A stretch of DNA of 35,040 bases from Clostridia bacterium (GCA_017431365.1 JAFRLF010000036.1:1-35040), one strand, 5' to 3'; counted from the first letter of the stretch, positions 1-8,069 are shown. Made by a program: numbers and translations. Notes: generated by a model from the letters alone, not told the origin.

Positions 1-360
1 CTGCTCTTCAAGTTTGTCCTGCAGCGGATGGAACGGGAGCACCATGTGAGCTCTGTCGGAGATCTTGAAGTTCACCGGCGTGATGCTGACGCCCTTTTCG
101 CGCACGCGCTGCATTTCTTCACTGATATGCTTGAGATCTATGACTGTGCCCGCGCCAAGAAGGTTGATCTTCTCCGGACGGAAGATGCCGCTGGGCAGGA
201 GGTTCAATTTAAACTCGCCAAATTCGTTGATGACGGTATGTCCCGCGTTGTTGCCGCCCTGATAGCGGATGATGACATCGTATTGCTCGGCCAGGTAATC
301 GACCATGCGGCCCTTTCCCTCGTCGCCCCAGTTGATGCCGACAATTGCGCAATGTGACAT
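1..360 (-). CDS. purA: Adenylosuccinate synthetase, N-terminal part (runs off window)
   Basis: The reverse strand from 360 to 1 is open for 120 codons and continues past the window edge. It encodes the N-terminus of adenylosuccinate synthetase, which joins IMP and aspartate using GTP in the first committed step from IMP to AMP, in the cytoplasm. Visible family marks are the GTP-binding loop WGDEGKGR at residues 11-18 and the segment RYQGGNNAGHTV near residues 31-42, which carries the conserved IMP-site region. The start is ATG at 358-360, preceded by AGAGGTG at good spacing. A separate promoter lies upstream at 430-458. The C-terminal three quarters are missing only because the window ends. 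Family identity is very secure. Confidence 0.96.
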   Translation of the reverse strand, partial: MSHCAIVGINWGDEGKGRMVDYLAEQYDVIIRYQGGNNAGHTVINEFGEFKLNLLPSGIFRPEKINLLGAGTVIDLKHISEEMQRVREKGVSITPVNFKISDRAHMVLPFHPLQDKLEEQ

Positions 361-429
361 ATACTAACACCTCTCTGGATTAATGAGACTCGTGTTTATT
401 CAGGATGGCTGAGCGCCGATCCGCAGACA

Positions 430-458
430 ATGATAACAAAATCCGTGGGCCTTCACAA
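430..458 (-). promoter_or_regulatory. Probable sigma-A promoter for purA
   Basis: Read on the minus strand, TTGTGA (458-453) and TATCAT (435-430) are separated by 17 bases. This gives a leader of about 60 bases before the purA start at 360. The rest of the 361-557 gap shows only a short GC-rich stem just after the radA stop (538-543 with 548-553) that lacks a U-tract. Confidence 0.55.
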
Positions 459-557
459 GTCGCGCGCCTTTGTTTTTACAGAATATTCCCGTTAAGACCG
501 AATGAAAACGATCTTCTTAGCGCAATGTTTGCTGTTTCCGCGCGGTGGCGCGGCGGT

Positions 558-1940
558 TTATTTTGCGGTCAGACCGAGTTTGTAGAGAGCTTCAAGCACA
601 GTCTCGACGCCGATGACGCGCAGACCCTCGGGAAGGGTGATGCCCCGAAGGCTCCTCTTCGGTACGACGGCCTCCGTAAAGCCGAGCCTGGCGCATTCGA
701 TGAGTCGGCGTTCAGGCTGGCTGATCGGCCGGATTTCACCGCCGAGGCCGACTTCCCCCATGACGACCAGCCCGCTGTCGATGGGACGGTTCCTTAGCGC
801 CGAGACGACGGAGCAGCAGAGAGACAGGTCGGCGGCCGGCTCGTCCAGCGTTATGCCGCCCGCAATGTTGATGTATACGTCCTGATTGTAGAGCGGAGCG
901 CTCGCCCGCTTTTCAAGCACGGCGAGCAGCAGCGCCAGACGCCCGCTGTCCACGCCGCTGGCCATGCGCCTCGGGTTGCCGAAGACCGTCGTAGCGACAA
1001 GAGCCTGCACGTCGACGAGCAGCGGGCGCGTACCCTCGATGGCGCAGTGCACCACGGAACCGGACTGTCCGCGCGCCCTCTCGCTGAGGAGGATGTCGCT
1101 CGCATTGCTGACCTCGCGCATGCCTTTATCGGACATCTCAAACATGCCGAGCTCGTTGACGGAGCCGAATCGGTTCTTGATGGCTCGAAGGAGCCTGTAC
1201 TGGTGCTGACGGTCTCCTTCGAAGTAGAGCACGGCGTCCACCATATGCTCCAGCACCATCGGCCCCGCGATGGCGCCCTCTTTGGTGACGTGACCGACGA
1301 GCATGACGGCGCAGCCGCTGTTCTTGGCATAGCGCATGAGGACAGACGTGCACTCCCTGACCTGGGAGACGGAACCGGGGGCGGATGACATGTCGGGTTT
1401 GTACATCGTCTGGATCGAGTCCACGATCATCAGCTGGGGGGCGAGCTTAATCACGTGCTCGGAGACATTGTTCATATCGTTTTCGGGCAGGACATAAAAG
1501 CTGTCCGAACATGCTCCCAGCCGGTTGGCGCGCATCTTGATCTGGCGGGAGGATTCCTCGCCGGAGACATAGAGCACCCTTCGGCCCTGCGCAGCGGCGT
1601 AGGCGGAGACCTGTGTCAGAAGGGTGGACTTGCCGATGCCCGGGTCGCCGCCCACCAGGACGAGAGAACCCTCGACGATGCCGCCGCCCAGCACGCGGTC
1701 CAGCTCGCCGATTCCGCTGGAATATCTGAGCATCGTATCGTCCGGGATTTCATCGATGCGCATCGGCTCTGCGCCGTGGCCGGGCTCCCTCTTCAGTTTG
1801 AGCGGCGCGTCGGTCTGAACGGGCGCGGCCTGCTGCTCTGTCAGGGTGTTCCAGCTGCCGCAGTCGGGACAGCGCCCCAGCCACCGGGGCGTTTCGTACC
1901 CGCATTCGGAACACACATAGACGGTCTTTGCCTTTGGCAT
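558..1940 (-). CDS. radA: DNA repair protein RadA (Sms)
   Basis: The product is a 460-residue RecA-like ATPase that promotes branch migration during recombinational repair; the length is normal for RadA. It opens with a C4 zinc finger (Cys 10, 13, 24, 27). It then has a Walker A loop GGDPGIGKST at 97-106, a Walker B strand MIVDSIQT at 171-178, the RadA-specific KNRFG motif at 255-259, and a C-terminal Lon-protease-like domain from about 280 to the end. The ATG start at 1940 follows TGGAGGA at good spacing. In many Firmicutes radA sits beside disA, but here disA is not adjacent and the downstream gene is purA. No clear promoter was found in the 1941-2002 gap, although a terminator upstream at 2003-2039 separates it from the preceding gene. 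Confidence 0.96.
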   Translation of the reverse strand: MPKAKTVYVCSECGYETPRWLGRCPDCGSWNTLTEQQAAPVQTDAPLKLKREPGHGAEPMRIDEIPDDTMLRYSSGIGELDRVLGGGIVEGSLVLVGGDPGIGKSTLLTQVSAYAAAQGRRVLYVSGEESSRQIKMRANRLGACSDSFYVLPENDMNNVSEHVIKLAPQLMIVDSIQTMYKPDMSSAPGSVSQVRECTSVLMRYAKNSGCAVMLVGHVTKEGAIAGPMVLEHMVDAVLYFEGDRQHQYRLLRAIKNRFGSVNELGMFEMSDKGMREVSNASDILLSERARGQSGSVVHCAIEGTRPLLVDVQALVATTVFGNPRRMASGVDSGRLALLLAVLEKRASAPLYNQDVYINIAGGITLDEPAADLSLCCSVVSALRNRPIDSGLVVMGEVGLGGEIRPISQPERRLIECARLGFTEAVVPKRSLRGITLPEGLRVIGVETVLEALYKLGLTAK

Positions 1941-2002
1941 GATGAAATCCTCCAGAACGGTTGATGATAAAGGAACGGTCAGAAAATGGGTTTTTGCGAT
2001 AC

Positions 2003-2039
2003 CAAGAAAACGCCGGCGGAACGCTCGATTCTGCCGGCG
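2003..2039 (-). terminator. Rho-independent terminator of the coiled-coil gene
   Basis: On the minus strand an 11-position stem (CGCCGGC arms at 2033-2039 and 2011-2017, extended through one G-T pair by three more pairs) closes a 7-base loop. TTTTCTTGG follows. It lies 19 bases after the stop of the gene at 2058-2492, so it should separate that gene from radA. Confidence 0.75.
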
Positions 2040-2057
2040 GAGGAGATAGGCTATATC

Positions 2058-2492
2058 TTATTTGTTCAGGCTCTCGAGCAGGTCGTCGATCGTCTGACCC
2101 TTGTCGCGCAGCGCGTTCATGAGTGTTTCCACCTTCTGCTTTTCGGCGCGCTTGATGTCACGGCGTTTAGCGATGGCGGCGCGGCGCTTTTCGGCGGCCT
2201 CTTCCGGTGTCAGGCGGACGCGCTCGCCGCTGGCGGCCCGGTTCATATTGTTGATCAGGCGCTCGCGCTTGGCGATGGTCTTCTCCAGCTGCTCCTGGTT
2301 TTTGGAGAGGGTCTCAGTGCGCTCGGCCAGAAGCTTCGCCGTCTTGTCGATCAGCTCGGATCGCTCGGCGATCAACTTCTGAAGCTTTTCGATTTTCACA
2401 TCGGCGGCGTCAATGCGCTCCTGATAAGAGGGATAAGGTTTGCGGGCCTTCTTGACAGTTGTGGTTTCGGTTGCCTTTGCCTTTTTCGCCAT
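2058..2492 (-). CDS. Lys/Glu-rich coiled-coil protein of unknown function
   Basis: I do not recognise this 144-residue protein. It begins with a short basic, Thr-rich tail (MAKKAKATE...). Nearly all the rest is charged, heptad-like sequence rich in Lys, Glu, Arg and Leu, with two similar segments around KLIAERSELIDKTAKLLAER that predict a long coiled coil. A basic stretch (EEAAEKRRAAIAKRRDIKR) lies in the C-terminal half. There is no signal peptide, membrane segment or Cys cluster, so it is probably cytoplasmic. The frame could start at TTG 2501 or ATG 2498, but AGGAG is 9 bases before ATG 2492, which is preferred. It has a near-consensus promoter (2524-2551) and a strong terminator (2003-2039), so it is probably a single-gene transcript. 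A nucleic-acid-binding or structural role is possible but is a guess. Confidence 0.75.
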   Translation of the reverse strand: MAKKAKATETTTVKKARKPYPSYQERIDAADVKIEKLQKLIAERSELIDKTAKLLAERTETLSKNQEQLEKTIAKRERLINNMNRAASGERVRLTPEEAAEKRRAAIAKRRDIKRAEKQKVETLMNALRDKGQTIDDLLESLNK

Positions 2493-2523
2493 GCTCATCA
2501 ACTCCTGCTATAAATATGATTAC

Positions 2524-2551
2524 ATTATACACAAAAACGATAAAGTTGCAA
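2524..2551 (-). promoter_or_regulatory. Sigma-A promoter for the coiled-coil gene
   Basis: On the minus strand TTGCAA (2551-2546), a 16-base spacer and a perfect TATAAT (2529-2524) lie in an AT-rich segment. Transcription would begin near 2517, about 25 bases before the chosen start. Confidence 0.8.
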
Positions 2552-2680
2552 GCGACATATCCGTCAAAATTGAAAAATAAAGGAAAATTAATAGTTTGGA
2601 TGCGATGCAGAAGGTAAAGCAGTCAGCGTTTCACGCTGTTATTGCGTGTTTTGGAACAGACGCTGTGTTTATCGTGTGCA

Positions 2681-3520
2681 TTATAGCCGATATTTCGGTT
2701 CTTTGCCGCTGCGGAATGTCATCATCATCTCGTTTGTCAGGCTGAAATCGCTTCTTTGTCCGGTAATGTCATCGCGGGAAACCCATACGGCTTCCTTTAG
2801 TTCATTGCGGTCCAACCTGACGGTCGGGTCGCCGTCCACGTCGCAGTAGAATCCGGCCAGGATGTCGTCGACGATGCCCCACGGCTGAGACTTATAGTAG
2901 CGGATGTTTGTGACATTCAGGCCGACTTCTTCCATGACTTCACGCCTGACAGTCTGCTCGAGGGTTTCCCCGATCTCCGTGAAGCCCGCGACGAGGGCCC
3001 AGTCGCCAAAGCCGCTTGCGTATCGAGTCAGCAAAAGCCGGTCTCCGTCTGTCACGCCGACAATCACGGCCGGAATAAGGCGGGGGTAAATGCGCCGCCC
3101 GCATTTCGGACAGACGAGCGCCCGCTCGTCGGGCGCGGGCTGCGTGGGAGAAGAGCACCGCCCGCAGTAGACATTGTCCCTGTACCAGTTGCGGAGCTGG
3201 AACGCCGTCCAGACCGCAAATACGCGTTCCTTTGGGCCTGAGACGACGCCGCGCAGTTCCCGCGGCGCGACACTATGCCACCGCCCCGCGGGCGCGGGCA
3301 GCCTGTCCGCCAGCCAGCAGGCCCGGCCGTCGAGGCGAAAAAGGAATGTGAGGGATTTGGCGTCAGCTTCGTTTTCGAGCGCGGGAAGGATGAGTTCGCC
3401 CCCGTCGGTCCGGCACAAAACGCCGTCGTCCGTAAAACAGAAGATCGCGTCTCCGAGCGCGGGACGGGTTTCGGGTTCGTAGGCGTTGCGCAGTTCATGC
3501 GGGCCGATATCCTGTATCAT
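2681..3520 (-). CDS. nudC: NAD+ diphosphatase / NAD-capped RNA hydrolase of the NudC type
   Basis: This 279-residue Nudix hydrolase resembles NudC, which cleaves NAD(H) to NMN and AMP and removes NAD caps from RNA. It has an N-terminal domain (1-115), a four-Cys zinc ribbon (Cys 119, 122, 137, 140) and a complete Nudix box at 179-201 (G-x5-E-x7-REVMEEVGL). The family SQPW signature at 211-214 is present, but it continues GIVDD instead of the usual PFPxS; that change lies in the region that fixes substrate specificity. The start is ATG 3520 with GAGG upstream. It begins 13 bases after the Ogg stop and is the last gene of the likely operon. NudC is the best call, and the altered motif leaves the exact substrate open. 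Confidence 0.88.
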   Translation of the reverse strand: MIQDIGPHELRNAYEPETRPALGDAIFCFTDDGVLCRTDGGELILPALENEADAKSLTFLFRLDGRACWLADRLPAPAGRWHSVAPRELRGVVSGPKERVFAVWTAFQLRNWYRDNVYCGRCSSPTQPAPDERALVCPKCGRRIYPRLIPAVIVGVTDGDRLLLTRYASGFGDWALVAGFTEIGETLEQTVRREVMEEVGLNVTNIRYYKSQPWGIVDDILAGFYCDVDGDPTVRLDRNELKEAVWVSRDDITGQRSDFSLTNEMMMTFRSGKEPKYRL

Positions 3521-3533
3521 GGTTTATCCTCAC

Positions 3534-4385
3534 TTATAAAGACCTATCAGGCCAGCGCCTTTTTTCGGAAGGGGGCGCCTGGCTTTTCATATAATAAAAC
3601 ATATACTGCTGCATGAGTCCGGCGTCTTCTCCGAACAGGGGGAAGGGATTCTCGCCGCCGAAGTGTGTGTCTATGACGCGCCGGATCCAGACGTCCACAG
3701 GCGCGGCCGCCGTCCTGCCGTAGGCGTACAGCGCGACGCAGCTGGCGACCTTGATTCCCACGCCGTGTAGCGATTGAAGACGGGCCATGAGATCATCGTC
3801 GCTGAGAGAGGCGAGAGATCCTAGATCGAGGCCGCCGCTCAGCACCGCGCAATGCGCCTCGGCCATGTAAGCCGATCGGTATCCCATGCCCAGTTCCCGA
3901 AAGTCGTCTGTGCAGCAGCCTGTCATCTGCGGCGGCGTGGGAAAGAAGCTAATCTCTGTCCCGCTTAAAACCGTCCGCCGCCCCCAGCGCGCGGCGATCG
4001 CCTCGACGCCGTGGCTGATGGCTGGGATGCTTTTGCGCTGTGAGAGGATGAACGTCATCAGCGTTTCCCACGGATCCTGCCGCAGCACACGGATGCCCCG
4101 GCCGAAGTCCATCGCCGTGTCGAGAAAGGGGAAGCGGTTTTTGTGTTTCGCTCGGAGGGCGCCGTAATTCCGGTCAAGGTCAAAGTATGGACGCCAGACG
4201 GCGTCCCATTCTGTCGCGCCGCACGACACGTCGTAGAGGTCAGCGCCCAGCGCCCTGATGAGGACGGCGTGTTCTCCCGTGACGAACAGCCATGCGTCCG
4301 GGTCCAGGGCTCTCGCGCGGAAACACTGTCCGCTGTGCGCGATCTTCGCCATGTCGAAGTCGTCCGCGATCGTAACGGTCATCAT
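3534..4385 (-). CDS. 8-oxoguanine-type DNA glycosylase/AP lyase (HhH-GPD)
   Basis: This 283-residue protein belongs to the OGG1-like helix-hairpin-helix glycosylases, which remove oxidised guanine and nick the abasic site. The N-terminal OGG-type domain contains SGQCFRAR (18-25). The catalytic HhH-GPD segment LHGVGIKVASCVALYAYG ends in PVDVW. Lys212 and Asp231 match the nucleophile and catalytic Asp of OGG1. Clostridial members of this family carry a similar ILSQRKSI helix, seen here at 113-120. The ATG at 4385 (or the adjacent one at 4382) follows GAGGTGA. It lies between PHP and nudC on the same strand. It could also be annotated as DNA-3-methyladenine glycosylase 2, but the OGG-type N-domain and the Lys favour 8-oxoG. 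Confidence 0.88.
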   Translation of the reverse strand: MMTVTIADDFDMAKIAHSGQCFRARALDPDAWLFVTGEHAVLIRALGADLYDVSCGATEWDAVWRPYFDLDRNYGALRAKHKNRFPFLDTAMDFGRGIRVLRQDPWETLMTFILSQRKSIPAISHGVEAIAARWGRRTVLSGTEISFFPTPPQMTGCCTDDFRELGMGYRSAYMAEAHCAVLSGGLDLGSLASLSDDDLMARLQSLHGVGIKVASCVALYAYGRTAAAPVDVWIRRVIDTHFGGENPFPLFGEDAGLMQQYMFYYMKSQAPPSEKRRWPDRSL

Positions 4386-4418
4386 GGGTCACCTCGTGGA
4401 AGAGACGCCGCGGTATGC

Positions 4419-5693
4419 TCAACGGCCTGCGAACATTTCCTGACCGAAGGCCGAGAAGGCGCTGACGCGGCTGCCGAGTTCAGGCCAGGCCGTGACGGAC
4501 TTGGCTGTGAACAGGCCGTCGTCGGGACAGGCGGTGGCGCGCCATTCGTGGGCGATGAGCGCCCACGTCGCGTCGTAGAGGTTGCGGAAGGCCGGGTCGC
4601 GCTGCGCCTCGCACACGAAGGACTGGCGCGGCGAATTGATGTCCTCGCCGCTGATCTGGAAAAGGCCGTGCCCTTCGCAGAGAGAGCGGATCCTGTCAAG
4701 CTGGGCTCTCGTGTTGCGGGAGGGCATGTAGGTCACGGCTCTGTAGCCCAGCTTTTTGAGGTAGGGGATGAGCTCGTCGAGATAGTCGTCCTCGAACTTC
4801 TGAGCGCGCTTGTCGCCGGTGACGGAGTCTCCTACGTCTCCCAGATAGGCGTAAGCGGATATCGCGCCCACCCGCTCGGAGAGCGCGAGCACTTCCCTGA
4901 CGTCGGGGCACTCGTCCGTGGCGTCGATATAGAACCGGCTGATGAGCGTCGACTTGATCCAGCCCAGCAGGTCGTACATCATATGGGGATTATTCTCGTC
5001 GAGCAGATATCCTTCGATCTTCGCGGAGAGCGGGAGATTCATGGTTTCCCGGATGAAGCTGACCAGCGGCTGGCCTTTGCCGATCTTTTCAATCATCTTA
5101 TAGGCCAGAGCGCTGGAAATATGGCGCTCGGTGACGCTGCCGCCGTTTGCGTACTGCGAGAGCGGCAGTACGTCGCGCTCAAAATCAAGGCTGATGCCGT
5201 ATTTATTGAGCAGTTCGTTTACGGCGCTTACCATCGCGCGGTTGCGCACGTTGCGCAGCGCCCTGTACGGCGCGAAAAACTCCGAGACGAGTTTGACTTT
5301 GTTATGGGGTATGCCGTGCATCGCCATGTAAGCGATGGAATCCTGATCCGGATTGTTGATGCGCCGCCCCGCGAACGGCGTCCTGCGGAAGCTGACCCTG
5401 CACTCCGTTCCGATGGTGGCTCCCATCCCCGCGATGCCGGCCGCCGTCAGGAATTCCTCGGCGCCGCCGATGCTGTCGTGGTCCATCAGACCGCATGTGC
5501 AGAGGCCGGCCTGCCGGGCAAAGTACACGGCTGCGGTCGGGGAATAGGGCGAGAAGGAATACGTCGTGTGGATGTGGTTGTTGACGTCCTGACCGCGAAC
5601 GGGCTCCGGCTCCGTCTGTATGAGGCGTTTTAGATTTTCCAGCCGTTCCGGCGCGTTCAGCAGTTCGAGGATCTGATCACGATTCAGGGGCAT
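4419..5693 (-). CDS. PHP-domain phosphoesterase
   Basis: This 424-residue soluble protein carries the PHP metal-dependent phosphoesterase fold. Visible motifs, numbered from ATG 5693, are NNHIHTTYS (His-x-His at 40-42), DHDSIGG (71-73), GTEC (Glu97), and SGEDINS towards the C-terminus, which fits the last metal ligand. Two in-frame ATGs exist at 5699 and 5693; AAAGGAG gives 3 and 9 bases of spacing respectively, so 5693 is preferred. It overlaps the end of the MazG-like gene and is followed 33 bases later by the glycosylase gene, implying translational coupling. The substrate is unknown; related PHP proteins hydrolyse nucleotides, histidinol phosphate or DNA ends. It is too long for a histidinol phosphatase and lacks any polymerase domain. 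Confidence 0.85.
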   Translation of the reverse strand: MPLNRDQILELLNAPERLENLKRLIQTEPEPVRGQDVNNHIHTTYSFSPYSPTAAVYFARQAGLCTCGLMDHDSIGGAEEFLTAAGIAGMGATIGTECRVSFRRTPFAGRRINNPDQDSIAYMAMHGIPHNKVKLVSEFFAPYRALRNVRNRAMVSAVNELLNKYGISLDFERDVLPLSQYANGGSVTERHISSALAYKMIEKIGKGQPLVSFIRETMNLPLSAKIEGYLLDENNPHMMYDLLGWIKSTLISRFYIDATDECPDVREVLALSERVGAISAYAYLGDVGDSVTGDKRAQKFEDDYLDELIPYLKKLGYRAVTYMPSRNTRAQLDRIRSLCEGHGLFQISGEDINSPRQSFVCEAQRDPAFRNLYDATWALIAHEWRATACPDDGLFTAKSVTAWPELGSRVSAFSAFGQEMFAGR

Positions 5694-6102
5694 GAGCATC
5701 TTCTCCTTTGGTGAACTTGTCCTGGTATTCTTCGTAAATCTGTTCGCAGTTTTTGTCGTAATCGCGCGACATGTTGTGCGCGTGCTTTTCGGCGTAGACG
5801 GCGCTGAATTCCTCGGGCGTGACGCCGTAGCAGGTCATGACGTCTTCCATGAACATCCAGATGTCGCAGAGTTCGGAGATAAAGGCTTTGCGCAGCGTGC
5901 CGTCGTTCATGACGGCGTCGTCTCCGAACTTTTTAATGACGGAGATGGCCTCGCCCAGCTCTTCGACCATCCACAAAAGGTTGTAGTGGCCGTTTTCCGG
6001 GATCTGAGGCCGCCATGAATCCCTGTATTTCTCGTGCAGCTGCGCCTGCATGCGCCGCATCTCGGACAGGCTCAGTTCCTTCACGCCGATCATGCCTCCC
6101 AT
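5677..6102 (-). CDS. MazG-like nucleotide pyrophosphohydrolase
   Basis: The product is a 141-residue all-alpha NTP pyrophosphatase. The metal-binding signature EExxE...ExxD is present as EELGE (47-51) and ELCD (77-80), spaced as in MazG and related enzymes that hydrolyse NTPs to NMPs, often non-canonical ones. The start is uncertain. ATG 6102 opens the frame and has only a weak upstream GAG; GGGAGG just inside it could serve GTG 6084, with 10 bases of spacing. The gene begins 29 bases after the PIG-L stop and overlaps the PHP gene, so it is probably in the same transcript. Which nucleotide it cleans cannot be told from sequence. Confidence 0.85.
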   Translation of the reverse strand: MGGMIGVKELSLSEMRRMQAQLHEKYRDSWRPQIPENGHYNLLWMVEELGEAISVIKKFGDDAVMNDGTLRKAFISELCDIWMFMEDVMTCYGVTPEEFSAVYAEKHAHNMSRDYDKNCEQIYEEYQDKFTKGEDAHAPES

Positions 6103-6131
6103 ACCGCTCTGTGGACAATGCCCCGGATCGG

Positions 6132-7910
6132 TCAGCCGCCGACATTTTCAAACAGGTCGTTTTTGAGGCGGTCGTCGCCGATGACGGTCCGGATCAGTCC
6201 GAAGGCCTTGTTGTTATACGTCTCACCCTGTCTGTTCATGGACGCGTTTCTGGATTGGGAACCGTATTTGCCGAAGGCTACGGTGGCCCTCTGGGTCGCT
6301 GTCATATTGCCAAGCGCCTCAAGGGGCTCGTCGTAGGCGTCCATGACGAGGGCGTTGCCCTCATAAAGATGGACGTATGTCTTCAGCGGATCCCACAGAC
6401 CATAGGTTGATATGCTCTCCTCGTAGGAGGTTTCGTCGGCGGCCAGCATGACGGCTCTGCGCACGACGTAGCTTGTCAGCTTGCGCAGGTTGTCTCCGCC
6501 CTCGCCGTCGATATCGGGCGCCACGACGACGTCGGGCTTATAGCGCCTGAGGAGGCCGACGACCTTCTCTTCGCACACGTCGAGGCCCCATTCGGAGACG
6601 ACCGTCTCGTAATTGCGCGACGTGGATTCGCTGAATCCCAGGAAGATCGGGTGGTACTCGACGCCCGCGGTCCACATGGCGTCCAGAGCTTCGCTGTAGC
6701 GGGCGCGCCCGCCGTCCGACATATAGACGACGGCGACTGTCTTGCCCTGCGCCGCGTAGTAGGGTATCGTTCCGCCGTAATACAGCAGCTCGTCATCCTC
6801 GTGCGCCGCGAACAGCATGATGTCGACCTTGTCCGGCAGCGGCTTCCACATCTGAGTGACGGGAGAGACGTTGCCCTTTTCCAGAACGGTGACTTCGGCA
6901 AGGCCCGCCTGCGTGTCCGGCGTGGCGATGACGACGGTCCGCGTCTGATCCGTCAGCTCATAGCTGTACGAGATCATGCCCTGATCGTTGGTTTCGTTGA
7001 TGGTCTGCGTGGTGTGGTTGGCCTCGTCCCTGAGGACGATGTTGAACGCCGTGGGGGCCGTCTGCCATTCCAGCGCCAGCAATGCGCCCGTCCTGCCGTC
7101 CGGCAGCGATATGGTCAGCGTGTCGCTGTCAGACTCGGCGAACCAGGCGGTGTTGTAATTGTTGTCGGTGGCATAGGTGGCCCGGCCGGATGAGGCGGCC
7201 AGGATGCAGTCGGAGGTCATGCTCGACGTGCTGCCCGTCTGTCCGGCGATATAGAATTCATGTTCGAGCACCGTCAGCGAGTCCATGCTGCTTGCGGCGA
7301 AAATCGTCAGCTTCTTCTCGCCCGCGGGCAGGCGTGAGAAGGGCAGGTCGTTGTCGAGCTCCGCGAAGTTGAACGCAAGCATGTTCTCCTCGCGCTCGAA
7401 GTTTCTGACGGCCGTCGCCACGGTCTCCATGGTGCGCAGGTCGTCGATGTCGACTTCGACATATGTCAGGGGCACATTGCTTGTGATGGTGCCCCGCATC
7501 GTGAAGGACTCGCGCCGTTCAAGGACGTCGGGCAGGACCATGTCGGAAAGCTGAACCTCAAGCGGGTCTTCCTGGATGACTTCTATCTGATCGGTATAGG
7601 TCTCCGTCTCGAGAAGACTCGCGAGCACATAGCCGATGTTGCCGTTGAAGGATATTTTGTACCATTCCTCGTTGGACATGTCCAGCACGCGGACGGTGTC
7701 GCCGGGAGATACCCGCGTGACGACCCCGTAATTTGTAGAGGGGCCGCTCCGGACGTTGACCGTCATTCCCGCGGTGACGACGCCGGTCGTGACCTCGGCG
7801 TCTCTATAATAAGCGGGCGTCGGCTCGTCCGTGGCGAGACAGACGCCGAACAGGAGCAGCGCACACATGGCCCACGCGCACAGTTTTCGGGCGCATGCAA
7901 AGGTTTTCAT
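6132..7910 (-). CDS. Secreted PIG-L family deacetylase with SH3 domain
   Basis: This 592-residue protein starts with a signal peptide (MKTFACARK then a hydrophobic stretch to about residue 26). A bacterial SH3 domain follows (about 43-100, with VNVRSGPSTNYGVV). A beta-rich region comes next, then a discoidin-like segment (about 232-345, ATDNNYNTAWFAE). The C-terminal PIG-L/LmbE zinc deacetylase domain starts near 362. Its metal motif is AHEDDE (369-374) in place of the common HPDDE; the His, Asp, Asp and Glu are retained. PIG-L enzymes remove N-acetyl groups from GlcNAc-type sugars, so an extracellular glycan or wall target is inferred. The start at ATG 7910 follows GGAGG by 9 bases and is better than upstream codons of the frame. 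It probably heads a five-gene transcript from the promoter at 7991-8019. Confidence 0.9.
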   Translation of the reverse strand: MKTFACARKLCAWAMCALLLFGVCLATDEPTPAYYRDAEVTTGVVTAGMTVNVRSGPSTNYGVVTRVSPGDTVRVLDMSNEEWYKISFNGNIGYVLASLLETETYTDQIEVIQEDPLEVQLSDMVLPDVLERRESFTMRGTITSNVPLTYVEVDIDDLRTMETVATAVRNFEREENMLAFNFAELDNDLPFSRLPAGEKKLTIFAASSMDSLTVLEHEFYIAGQTGSTSSMTSDCILAASSGRATYATDNNYNTAWFAESDSDTLTISLPDGRTGALLALEWQTAPTAFNIVLRDEANHTTQTINETNDQGMISYSYELTDQTRTVVIATPDTQAGLAEVTVLEKGNVSPVTQMWKPLPDKVDIMLFAAHEDDELLYYGGTIPYYAAQGKTVAVVYMSDGGRARYSEALDAMWTAGVEYHPIFLGFSESTSRNYETVVSEWGLDVCEEKVVGLLRRYKPDVVVAPDIDGEGGDNLRKLTSYVVRRAVMLAADETSYEESISTYGLWDPLKTYVHLYEGNALVMDAYDEPLEALGNMTATQRATVAFGKYGSQSRNASMNRQGETYNNKAFGLIRTVIGDDRLKNDLFENVGG

Positions 7911-7965
7911 ATCATTTATCCTCCTGACAGGGCGTTTCATGAACGCGAAAAGAATCAAAAAAGAT

Positions 7966-7977
7966 GAGTTAACTCAA
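7966..7977. promoter_or_regulatory. Perfect 12-bp palindrome in the PIG-L leader
   Basis: TGAGTTAACTCA reads identically on both strands and lies just downstream of the predicted -10 at 7991-7996, about +7 to +18 of the transcript. It could be an operator. On the minus strand it is followed by TCTTTTTTG, so a weak hairpin/terminator for the upstream regulator gene is the alternative. Confidence 0.4.
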
Positions 7978-7990
7978 ATCGTCTACGCAG

Positions 7991-8019
7991 AGTTTAGCAC
8001 ATCTTTTGTCGTAATTCAA
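7991..8019 (-). promoter_or_regulatory. Promoter for the PIG-L operon
   Basis: On the minus strand TTGAAT (8019-8014), a 17-base spacer and TAAACT (7996-7991) are preceded by an extended -10 TG. It drives the gene starting at 7910 with a leader of about 75 bases. Confidence 0.65.
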
Positions 8020-8069
8020 CCACGAGATGCGTCGCTTAGACAAAGTTGGCGTCTCCGTATCCCATATGG

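Noticed and set aside
28-357. A plus-strand frame at the left edge
   Set aside because: It lies opposite the motif-bearing purA N-terminus and has no supporting signals.
538-553. GC-rich stem after radA as a terminator
   Set aside because: It has only six pairs and no U-tract on the minus strand.
2624-2638. Short stem after nudC as a terminator
   Set aside because: It has six pairs and is followed by mixed sequence without a U-tract.
4143-5633. A 496-codon plus-strand open frame opposite the PHP and glycosylase genes
   Set aside because: It is antisense to two genes with clear motifs, has no ribosome site and has low-complexity composition. It is a product of high GC codon bias.
8000-8069. 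Frameshift as the cause of the short MocR-like protein
   Set aside because: The reading frames downstream of 8070 on the minus strand do not resemble the missing C-terminal aminotransferase domain, and the PIG-L promoter occupies this stretch.
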